16,334 nucleotides of DNA. Source: Sodaliphilus sp050873765. GTDB lineage: Bacteria; Bacteroidota; Bacteroidia; Bacteroidales; Muribaculaceae. This document shows, in pieces, positions 7,731 through 15,100 of this stretch. A model generated the notes under the pieces. It had not been told where the DNA came from. It saw nothing but the letters and a program-made list of their open reading frames with translations, and made no database searches. Each line of letters begins with the position of its first letter. The first letter of the stretch is position 1. The stretch lies in contig JBNMJK010000054.1 in the NCBI GenBank assembly GCA_050873765.1, positions 1 through 16,334 on the forward strand, written 5' to 3'. Position numbers and translations under genes: made by a program.

Positions 7731-8840
7731 TTAGAGTATTTGCTTGTTAATTACATCAATTTGCTGACGTACAGACTCTTCGTGTACAGCCTGCATCACT
7801 ATTTGCACAAAGTCGCCACTGAGCCCCATTTCTTGGGCTTGTGCCACCCGGTTGTTCATAATATCGCTGTAACGGTTATTTTGAACCACCTGCATATTGT
7901 GCTCCTTTTTATATTGCCCAATTTCGCGGCACACTGCCATACGCTTACTGAGCACCTCAAGCAGTTCATTGTCGCATTGGTCGATATGCTGGCGCAGAAG
8001 TGTCAAGTTTTCTGTCGATTGCTTCGTGTCGCGCAGCACCAGCGTGTTGATAATCAAATTAAGTGATTCTGGGGTCACTTGCTGATTGGCATCGCTCAAA
8101 GCACTGTCGGGATCGCAATGGGCTTCTATTATCAGCCCATCAAAACCCATGTCTAAAGCCTGCTGCGACACGGGACCTATCAACTCACGCTTACCGCCCA
8201 TGTGCGAGGGGTCGCAAATAATGGGCAAGTTGGGGATTCTGCGGTGTAGCTCTATGGGAATATGCCACTGAGGCTCGTTACGGAACAAATGTTTGCCATA
8301 GGTGCTAAACCCTCTATGAATAGCGCCCAGACGGTGGACGCCAGCGTTATACAGGCGGAGTAGGGCACCAATCCAAAGCTCAATATCGGGGTTCACAGGG
8401 TTTTTCACCAGCACAGTGGCTTCATCGTGGCCTTTCAGCGCATCGGCTATTTCTTGCATGGCAAATGGGTTGGCGCTGGTTCGGGCGCCAATCCAAAGAA
8501 TGTCGATGCCAGCGTCTAATGCCGCCATCACATGCTCACGGTTGGCCACCTCTATGGCAGTGTACATGCCCGTCTCCTTTTTCACCTGGTGCATCCAAAG
8601 AAGTCCACGCATGCCTATTCCTTCAAAGCCGCCTGGTTTTGTGCGAGGCTTCCAAATGCCCGCCCTAAAAATTTTGATGCCATTTTTCGCCAAGCCTTTT
8701 GCTGTGGTCATCACTTGCTCCTCGCTCTCTGCGCTGCATGGGCCCGCAATCACAAGGGGCTTATTGGGGTCAATACCATCGAATCTGATAGGTTTCAGCT
8801 CTGAAAATATCTTTTGTTCCGACATAATTTTATGTATCAT
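7731..8840 (-). CDS. aroF: Bifunctional DAHP synthase / chorismate mutase
   Basis: Residues ~25-275 form a family-1 DAHP synthase, which condenses phosphoenolpyruvate with erythrose-4-phosphate. Motifs are I-A-G-P-C-S-A-E-S (31-39), K-P-R-T-K-P-G-G-F-E-G (64-74), W-I-G-A-R and the metal/active-site segment C-D-P-S-H-M. Residues ~280-369 form an AroQ-type chorismate mutase helical domain (L-R-Q-H-I-D-Q-C-D-N-E-L-L-E-V-L-S-K-R and a later K-K-E-H). One chain therefore catalyses the first shikimate step and the chorismate-to-prephenate step that feeds the neighbouring pheA and tyrA products. In this family the mutase domain often also serves as a prephenate/chorismate-sensing regulatory domain. 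ATG 8840 overlaps the upstream stop as ATGA, favouring translational coupling; an in-frame ATG at 8825 (M-S-E-Q-K) is an equally good N-terminus. Confidence 0.93.
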   Translation of the reverse strand: MIHKIMSEQKIFSELKPIRFDGIDPNKPLVIAGPCSAESEEQVMTTAKGLAKNGIKIFRAGIWKPRTKPGGFEGIGMRGLLWMHQVKKETGMYTAIEVANREHVMAALDAGIDILWIGARTSANPFAMQEIADALKGHDEATVLVKNPVNPDIELWIGALLRLYNAGVHRLGAIHRGFSTYGKHLFRNEPQWHIPIELHRRIPNLPIICDPSHMGGKRELIGPVSQQALDMGFDGLIIEAHCDPDSALSDANQQVTPESLNLIINTLVLRDTKQSTENLTLLRQHIDQCDNELLEVLSKRMAVCREIGQYKKEHNMQVVQNNRYSDIMNNRVAQAQEMGLSGDFVQIVMQAVHEESVRQQIDVINKQIL

Positions 8841-10018
8841 TTAGTTCTTTTCAATTCATTTATTCGTTGTAAGGCTTCATTCAGTTTGTCTTGAGTGGCG
8901 CACAGCGACAGCCGAACGTATCGATTACCATTACTGCCAAAGATAAACCCAGGCACAATAAACACACGTGCCTCATAAAGCACCTTGTCGGCAAGCTCTG
9001 CCGCATCTTTATAGCTGTCGGGGATTCTACCCCACAAAAAGAGGCCTCGCTGCGAGGGGTCGAACTCACACCCAAGTGCCATCATCACACGCTCTGCCAT
9101 CTTTCTGCGTTGGCGATATTCTCGGTTCACCTCTTCATACCACTCATCACCTGCATTGAGCGCATGAATGGCAGCCTTCATCATGGGCTTAAACTGGCCT
9201 GAGTCGATATTTGATTTCACCTTTAGTATCCAGTTGATAAACTGTGCGTTACCAGCAATCATACCCATACGCCAGCCAGGCATATTGTGCGACTTGCTCA
9301 GCGAGTTCATTTCTATAGCAATGTCCTTAGCCCCTTCAACCGACAGAATGCTCAACTGCTGCTCATGAAGGATAAAGCTATAAGGATTGTCGTTGACAAT
9401 CACTATGCCATGCTTACGCCCAAAAGCCACAATCTTCTCAAAAAGCGCCATCGACGCAGTCTTGCCTGTGGGCATATGAGGGTAATTGACCCACATCAGC
9501 TTTATTTTCGACAAAGGTAGCCGCTCCAGCGCTTCAAAGTCGGGTTCCCAGCCGCCCTCTTCTGTAAGGTCGTAGTTGAATATCTCAGCTTCCGCCAGTT
9601 TGCTGACGGAGGTGTAAGTAGGGTAGCCAGGGTTGGGAACCAACACGCCATCACCAGGATTGACAAAGGCTAAAGTGGTGTGTAAAATACCCTCCTTAGA
9701 TCCGATAAGGGGCTGGATTTCAGAAGTAGGGTCTAACGACACATTAAAGTATTTTTTATACCACGATGCATAGGCCTCACGAAGCGCCGGCAATCCCACA
9801 TAAGGCTGATAGCCATGCGCATCGGCCAACTTCGCTTCCTCACAGAGTGTATTCACCACATCAGGGTGGGGTGGACGGTCGGGGCCTCCCACACCAAGGG
9901 AGATGATGTCGGCTCCCTCTGCATTAAGTTTTGCTATTTCTTTCAGTTTGGTGGAAAAGTAATATTCCTTTACTTCCTTAACCCTGTTGGCGGGCTGTAT
10001 GTTATTGAAATTCTGCAT
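8837..10018 (-). CDS. Class I/II PLP-dependent aminotransferase (aromatic/aspartate type)
   Basis: A fold-type I aminotransferase of 393 residues. The PLP-binding lysine is Lys242 in S-L-S-K-S-H-N-M-P-G-W-R. N-Y-P-H-M-P-T-G and V-N-D-N-P-Y supply the cofactor ring-stacking and Asn/Asp positions, and V-R-L-S-L supplies the substrate-carboxylate arginine. The start is taken at ATG 10018 (M-Q-N-F-N-N) because the longer frame to 10042 would overlap pheA by 41 nt; the chosen start overlaps by 17 nt. Its place between prephenate dehydratase and DAHP synthase suggests the final transamination of phenylpyruvate and 4-hydroxyphenylpyruvate (inference); sequence alone does not exclude aspartate or LL-diaminopimelate-type activity. 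It is cotranscribed with its neighbours. Confidence 0.88.
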   Translation of the reverse strand: MQNFNNIQPANRVKEVKEYYFSTKLKEIAKLNAEGADIISLGVGGPDRPPHPDVVNTLCEEAKLADAHGYQPYVGLPALREAYASWYKKYFNVSLDPTSEIQPLIGSKEGILHTTLAFVNPGDGVLVPNPGYPTYTSVSKLAEAEIFNYDLTEEGGWEPDFEALERLPLSKIKLMWVNYPHMPTGKTASMALFEKIVAFGRKHGIVIVNDNPYSFILHEQQLSILSVEGAKDIAIEMNSLSKSHNMPGWRMGMIAGNAQFINWILKVKSNIDSGQFKPMMKAAIHALNAGDEWYEEVNREYRQRRKMAERVMMALGCEFDPSQRGLFLWGRIPDSYKDAAELADKVLYEARVFIVPGFIFGSNGNRYVRLSLCATQDKLNEALQRINELKRTK

Positions 10019-10838
10019 ATTCACCAAGTATTTTAAAATCACTGATTAAAGGGCGCACTGCATCTATCGATTGGCGGTAACGTGTGTAGTCAGGGAAAGT
10101 GAGGTTCACGTAAAACCGATATTCCCATTCGCGGCCAATAATAGGCAATGACTGAATTTTCGTTAAGTTCATGCCATAAAACGAGAAAATGGCGAGAATG
10201 GCCGACAAACTGCCTTGTGAGTGGGGGAGCGTGAAAGCAATGGAGGCTTTGTTGATTTCACTTTTTTTCTTGAAATCAACGGCATTGCACGGGTCAGTAA
10301 CCACTAAAAAACGTGTAAAATTACGCTTATTGGTCTGAATATCGTCCTCCAGCACATGAAGCCCATAAAGTTCGGCTGCATATCTGCCACATATAGCCGC
10401 ATGGCCTACGAGATGGTTTTCAGCTATCATCTTTGCACTGCCAGCTGTATCATAGGCTTCCACCATTTTCATTTTGGGGTGGAGAAGCAGATATTGCTCA
10501 CATTGGCGCAGCGCCATTGGGTGAGAATTCACTTCCACAATGTCGTCAAGCTCCTGCCCTGGAAGGGCAGCTATTGAATGGGATATATATTTTTTATATT
10601 CTCCCACCACAGTCATATTGCTCTGTCTGAGCAATTCGTGGTTCTGAAGAAGACTGCCCGCAATGGTGTTCTCAATAGCCACAATGCCAAGCATCGAAGC
10701 GTCGGTCTTCAATAGTTCAAACATTTCATGAAATGTTTCGCAAGGAACGGTTTCAATATTCTGCCCCTTAAAATATTCACGTGCTGCTGCGTCGTGAAAA
10801 CACCCGGCCACACCCTGTATCGCTACTCTTAAATCCAT
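10002..10838 (-). CDS. pheA: Prephenate dehydratase
   Basis: 278 residues. It converts prephenate to phenylpyruvate. The catalytic domain (1-180) begins with I-Q-G-V-A-G-C-F-H-D-A-A and has V-A-I-E-N-T-I-A-G-S-L (53-63) and the catalytic T-R-F (175-177). A C-terminal ACT domain (~195-275) has Q-G-S-L where GALV is usual and I-Q-S-L-P-I (228-233) where the Phe-binding E-S-R-P is usual, followed by the conserved W-E-Y-R-F-Y-V-N-L. The divergent I-Q-S-L-P may mean altered Phe feedback sensitivity (inference). No chorismate mutase is fused. It is the first gene of the operon and lies directly downstream of a leader with a Phe-rich peptide and a terminator ending 12 nt before its ATG. Its 3' end overlaps the aminotransferase start by 17 nt. 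Confidence 0.93.
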   Translation of the reverse strand: MDLRVAIQGVAGCFHDAAAREYFKGQNIETVPCETFHEMFELLKTDASMLGIVAIENTIAGSLLQNHELLRQSNMTVVGEYKKYISHSIAALPGQELDDIVEVNSHPMALRQCEQYLLLHPKMKMVEAYDTAGSAKMIAENHLVGHAAICGRYAAELYGLHVLEDDIQTNKRNFTRFLVVTDPCNAVDFKKKSEINKASIAFTLPHSQGSLSAILAIFSFYGMNLTKIQSLPIIGREWEYRFYVNLTFPDYTRYRQSIDAVRPLISDFKILGEYAEFQ

Positions 10839-10850
10839 CTAAAATGCATT

Positions 10851-10877
10851 AAAAAAATCCCGTCGGAAGGCGGGATT
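10851..10877 (-). terminator. Attenuator terminator immediately before pheA
   Basis: Read on the minus strand, AATCCCG (10877-10871) and CGGGATT (10862-10856) form a 7-bp stem with an 8-nt loop CCTTCCGA. A run of seven T (10857-10851) follows, and the pheA ATG starts at 10838. An intrinsic terminator placed between promoter and first gene makes sense only as a conditional one. Its 5' arm and loop contain CCGCCTT (10873-10867), which pairs with an upstream segment instead. Confidence 0.85.
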
Positions 10878-10935
10878 AAATATTGTTGTAAAAAAACATT
10901 CAAAATTAATTAATAACCAATATTCATACCGCCTT
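10867..10935 (-). promoter_or_regulatory. Antiterminator pairing of the pheA leader RNA
   Basis: AAGGCGG (10935-10929), beginning 5 nt after the leader-peptide stop codon, is an exact complement of CCGCCTT (10873-10867) inside the terminator. Next to it AATATTG (10924-10918) is an exact complement of CAATATT (10885-10879). The two 7-bp helices are collinear with a small internal loop (4 nt and 5 nt), so they can form one antiterminator hairpin that is mutually exclusive with the terminator stem. Confidence 0.78.
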
Positions 10936-10940
10936 TATCT

Positions 10941-10991
10941 TTAGAATAAAAGTAAAAATAATAGAAATATGAATAAAATCGTGTCATACAT
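10941..10991 (-). CDS. Phe-rich leader peptide of the pheA operon
   Basis: A 16-codon ORF, ATG 10991 to TAA 10941, encoding MYDTILFIFLLFLLLF: four Phe, one Tyr and six Leu. It has no function as a protein in this model; its translation senses charged tRNA-Phe. If Phe is plentiful, the ribosome reaches the stop codon and would cover the adjacent AAGGCGG (10935-10929), allowing the terminator. If Phe is scarce, stalling at F7, F9 or F12 leaves AAGGCGG free to form the antiterminator. T-rich DNA encodes Phe/Leu by default, so the peptide alone would be weak evidence; the adjoining paired structures and the pheA context make the case. The 5' leader before the ATG would be short (~8 nt) if the proposed promoter is right. 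Confidence 0.75.
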   Translation of the reverse strand: MYDTILFIFLLFLLLF

Positions 10992-11003
10992 TAATTGTTT
11001 TTG

Positions 11004-11035
11004 CAAATATAACAACAATTTCCGACATTGCCATA
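11004..11035 (-). promoter_or_regulatory. Promoter of the Phe/Tyr biosynthesis operon
   Basis: TATATTTGC (11011-11003, minus strand) matches the Bacteroidetes -7 consensus TAnnTTTG with the often-seen trailing C. A degenerate -33 (TATG, 11035-11032) lies 20 bp upstream; the better TTG at 11038-11036 has a 24-bp spacer. Initiation would be near 10999, just before the leader-peptide ATG. Confidence 0.55.
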
Positions 11036-11092
11036 CAATTTTCAATTTTTCTGAAATATTGTCATTAATCCAAGAGCTAATAAATATACAAA

Positions 11093-11115
11093 ATAGCGCG
11101 TGCCTGCCGATGGCG
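11093..11115 (+). repeat. Left copy of an imperfect direct repeat flanking the foreign segment
   Basis: ATAGCG, then GTG one base later, then GATGGCG at 11109-11115. The copy at 16247-16271 has the same three blocks in the same order with a 2-nt length difference; by eye 18 of 25 aligned positions agree. It could be a decayed attachment or target duplication, or coincidence. Confidence 0.3.
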
Positions 11116-11681
11116 CGGAGCCGCTGACAGAGCAGGAGAAGGTCATCCGCGACGAGGTGGTGAGACTTGTGCGAGGAAGCGGCATCGAGGTGGTGACCGA
11201 CAGCGAGCAGGCGCAGGCCGTGATAGACCGCGCCAACGAAGGCGTGCGTGCAGCCCGACGCAGGAGCGAGGAGGCCGAGAAGCGAAACAGTCTTCTGCAT
11301 GCCATTGACTGGGCCACAGCCTTTATGACTGGCAAGACAGAGAAAAAGGCGCGTGAGGAGCGTAAAAGGAATGAGGAGAAATTCAGGGCAGAGACGAAAG
11401 AATTATATGAAAGGGTTTTGTCAGGGAACTTCGATGACGTAACTTTGCGCCTGATAGATGATTTTATTAACAAAGTAACACCACTTAATCAATATGGACG
11501 ACCTCTTTCTAAACGACTTCCAGCGGGAGCACTATTTAAAGTGTCAAAAGGAGAACGAGCGGGTAGCGTCGATGCACTATTCTCACGAATTTCTGAAAGC
11601 GCAGTCCCAGCGAATGAACGAACTCGTCCGGAAGCAAAGAGAAGAATTGAGGAGAAAAAGAAAGAACTCCTCAAAGCATAG
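11100..11681 (+). pseudogene. Polyvalent protein, N-terminal fragment before an in-frame TAG
   Basis: 193 codons from a GTG at 11100 to TAG at 11679-11681. No convincing start exists: an in-frame stop lies at 11094-11096 and the first ATG codons are deep inside, so the 5' end looks cut at the composition boundary. The chain is rich in Arg/Glu/Lys and predicted helical (D-S-E-Q-A-Q-A-V-I-D-R-A-N, then R-R-R-S-E-E-A-E-K-R). It continues with Y-G-R-P-L-S-K-R-L-P and V-P-A-N-E-R-T-R-P-E-A-K-R-R-I-E-E-K-K-K. I recognise the style of Bacteroidetes phage/ICE polyvalent proteins but cannot assign a function. The next ORF is in exactly the same frame, and the residues after the TAG continue naturally into a kinase-like glycine loop. 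I therefore read the two as one gene interrupted by a nonsense codon. A second ORF (11494-11688, +1 frame) overlaps its 3' part. Confidence 0.6.
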
Positions 11682-12190
11682 GCAATAGCCACAGGAAACT
11701 GGCACACGAGCGTCAAGGATTTTACTAATGCCACGGAGCCATTAGGCAGTGGCAAGGACTCTGACGTGTACAAGTCGAAAGACGGGAAGTATGTCATCAA
11801 GGTGTCTAAAGGCAAAGACGGCTTGAAGCGTTTCCGCCCCGATATGGACAAGGTGGCTCTCTTTAATTACGTATTTCCAGACAGCAGATACGAGATACTT
11901 GGCTATGGAGAGATTGACGGAAAGTTTGTCCGTTTTCTCCGTCAGCCTATCGTGGACTTCTCCGAAAGCACTCCGCTGTCGGCAGAGGAGCGTGTTGCAT
12001 ACATGGAAAGCCTTGACTTCAAGCCTATGAACGAAGAAAAGACCGCGTTCACTAACGGGCAGATTGTGGCATCGGACATCCAGGGAAACAATATCGTGAG
12101 GGACAGGGATGGCAACATCTGCGTCATAGACGCTGACATGCGCCTACACACCAAAGACGTCGGCGGTGAATACAGCTATCCTCCTGTGGA
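11682..12190 (+). other. Protein-kinase-like domain of the polyvalent gene
   Basis: Directly after the TAG the frame reads A-I-A-T-G-N-W-H-T-S, then P-L-G-S-G-K-D-S-D-V-Y (a glycine-rich loop) and Y-V-I-K-V-S-K (a VAIK-like lysine). S-D-I-Q-G-N-N-I-V has the Asp and Asn of a catalytic loop but lacks the usual H-R-D His-Arg. I-C-V-I-D-A-D-M stands where DFG is expected. The domain is small (~170 residues), suggesting a minimal or atypical kinase fold. Assignment rests on motif order only. Confidence 0.5.
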
Positions 12191-15100
12191 GCGTGACACC
12201 GAAGCCACACAGGGAATCCGTGAACATCGTGCATACCACGGCAGCGGAGCGGACTTCTCGGAGTTCGACCACAGCCACGTGCGGTTTTTCCGCACGCCCG
12301 ATGGCGAGGCCTACGGCTTCTCCGTGGACGGCAAGATATACATTGACCCGCGCATCGCCAGGGCCGACACGCCTATCCACGAGTACGCCCACCTCTGGGC
12401 CACCGCGCTACGCGGTGGCAACGCCAGGGAGTGGCGCAACGTGGTGAAGCTGATGAGGGGCACGCCCGTGTGGGACGAGGTGCGCAAGCTCTATCAAGAG
12501 CTTTCCGATGACGATGCCATTGCCGACGAGGTGATCGCCCAGTATTCGGGCCGCCGTGGCGCGGAGCGGCTGCGTGGGCAGATGCGCGCCGCCACTGAAA
12601 AGGAGCGCGGACTGACCGCCAAGGCAGCGGTGGTGAAGGCGTTCGACGATGTACGCGCCGCCCTCGATAAGTTCTGGCACGGCGTGGCCGACTTCCTGCA
12701 TATCCACTACACCACCGCCGAGGAGGTGGCCGACCGAGTGTTGCGCGACCTGCTCCACGAAGTGAACCCCACGGAAGTGATGGACGGAGGAAAAAGTCTT
12801 CGCCCCGACACTCAAATAATTGTAGTAGAAGGTAAGGCTGAACACGGATTTAAAAACTATGGCGAAGCAAGAACGTGGGCGAAAGCGCACATTGCAAGAA
12901 CATACGACAAGGAAGAGACAGGCGGTAAGGGAAGTGTCAGAATCAGTAACACGGCCATTGACAAATTTTTGTCGCAAAGTGCCGTAGATAAGAGCGACAG
13001 CAGAGAAGCGCATCTATCTGTCCTGAAAGTATTGCCAGATGTGATTCGTGAGAGTGTGGACGCAGAACAGCACGCAGACTATAAGAAAGGCAAAGATGGT
13101 GTACGCTCAGAAAAGAATGGCATCAATCCAAATGTCGCCATACATCGGCTATATGGCGCTGTAAGAATTGGCGGAAAGCTGTACAGGGTAAAAATCACGT
13201 TAAAAGAAGATAGGTCACATGGCACAACAACGAATGCGTACAGCTATGAAGCAACAAAAATAGAGTTGTTAGCTGGACAACATGGGAACGCCGTAGCCTT
13301 CCCCCGCAATTCTAACAACTCTATAACTGCTGCAAATTTACTGAATGGAGTTGAGAAATCCTATGGTGCTGGCAAGTTTTTTGAGAATCAAGGCGACAAC
13401 TCTCGCTATTCATTGAGCGAGAAAGACAAAAAGACGCTTGCCGGTGTTCATAACATCAGTGAGGAAAAACTGCGTAAAGCAATGAAACTTGGCGGATTGG
13501 CAAACCCGAGTGTAGCGGTGATTGATACGGAAAAACAGAATCACACAGGCTACGGAGAAGTGTCGTTGATATTGCCATCCGAAATGGTGGCAAAGCGAAC
13601 AGGACGCAATGCTGGCACTTTCTTCGGCGATGCCTGGACGCCAACTTACCCACAAGTTGAGAGAATATTCGGCAAGGGAGGATCGGACATGGCCATTGCA
13701 GACATCGCGTCTGTTCCTGAACCTATGCAGCGAATGACACGTAATGCCATAGACAGCTGGATGGATGGCCGGGAGGCGGACGACCTGGCTTACCTGTTCT
13801 TGCAAGAGAAGGGTATGGCGCCGGGGTTAGTAAAAGTAAAAGGAAAATATGATTCCACGATACGCGGCGAAGTAAGCTCGCTGTCCAGAGGAAAGTCATT
13901 CTATCAAATGAGTGACTCAGAAAAGCGAAAGGTCGTAGATCTCTATGTGAGATATAGGTTTGATGGGAACAATGCTGCCTTTGAGAAAAGCACAAGTGAA
14001 GAGGCTGCACGTTTAAAGGAACTCCAGAAGAAATACACAAATCCAAATAGCCTATTGGCAAGGAGTGTTAAAGAAAAACTCGGAACAATAGAAGAATTTG
14101 GCTACAATACAGACAGAATATCAGACTTTCTTTACGATGTAAGGCGTGATGCAAAAGCGGCCGGGGAAGTTTCCGACATAGGAACGATGCAAGAGGCCAG
14201 AGAAATAATAAAAAAAGAAAACTTGCAAAAAGACTTTGAGAGGTGGAAAGACGGACTGGCCGAAAGGTACGCCACAAAGGAAGTAATCTTTGACGGTTTC
14301 ACTCCCTCTGGAAACCGAAGATACGTGCCAAATGACTTGGCGCATGTGTCAAAATTGATGAAGAAGCAAGGATTGAATGGCGCATCTGGACAGGCCTTCA
14401 CCTTCAACAATTTCGTGGCCACAGTCATGGAAAAGACAGGAAAGCTGTCTGAACTGAACCAGAGGAAAGGATTACTGACAGACAAGAAGGAGGACTTAGA
14501 CGCATTTACTGATAAATGGGGAAAAGTGTTTAATGAACTTGCAGAGGCACTCAATCCCAATTCTAAGGAATTGCTTAACGATGTAGGGTATTACAGACTT
14601 GCGGATGTCGCCTTGAATCCAAATCCGAAAGAATATGCGAAAAAAGAGTATGGCGTGGATTTAACGGATGAAGATGTGGAGAGAATACATTCACTTGTAA
14701 ACGCCATACGCAACGAACGTCCAGCAATGTATTTCGAGACAAAATTCGAGCGGCCTGTAACACTAAACGAGTTCACAGCAGCAGTTGTCCCGAAAAACTT
14801 AGGTGAGGATGTGCGTGAAAGTTTAGAAAACGCAGGACTGAAACTCTACGAATATGACCCCCAAAAAGAGGGCGACAGAAAACGGTCCATGAACGAAGCC
14901 GTGAACAGCAACCCAGACATCCGCTTCCAGAAGAAGCCTGCGGTGGGCGGCAACAGCGGCTATGTGGGCTACTCGATGAGCAGGCGCGCGGCAGAGGCCC
15001 GTGAGGACGGACGATACCCGAAGACGGACTTCCGAAAGGAATACGGCGTGCCGGACAAGTCGCTTTCCGCGCTCGTGAAGGCTGGCATCGTTGACGACGG

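Noticed and set aside
10851..10877. Plus-strand reading of the pheA leader hairpin as a terminator
   Set aside because: On the plus strand the hairpin is preceded by A and followed by AAATATTG rather than a T-tract, and no plus-strand gene ends there.
11679..11681. Alternative genetic code (TAG read as an amino acid) throughout the window
   Set aside because: trxA and galK here both end in TAG at normal family lengths, and the 5-kb polyvalent gene has only this one internal TAG, so a nonsense mutation is simpler. Recoding is kept only as an alternative.
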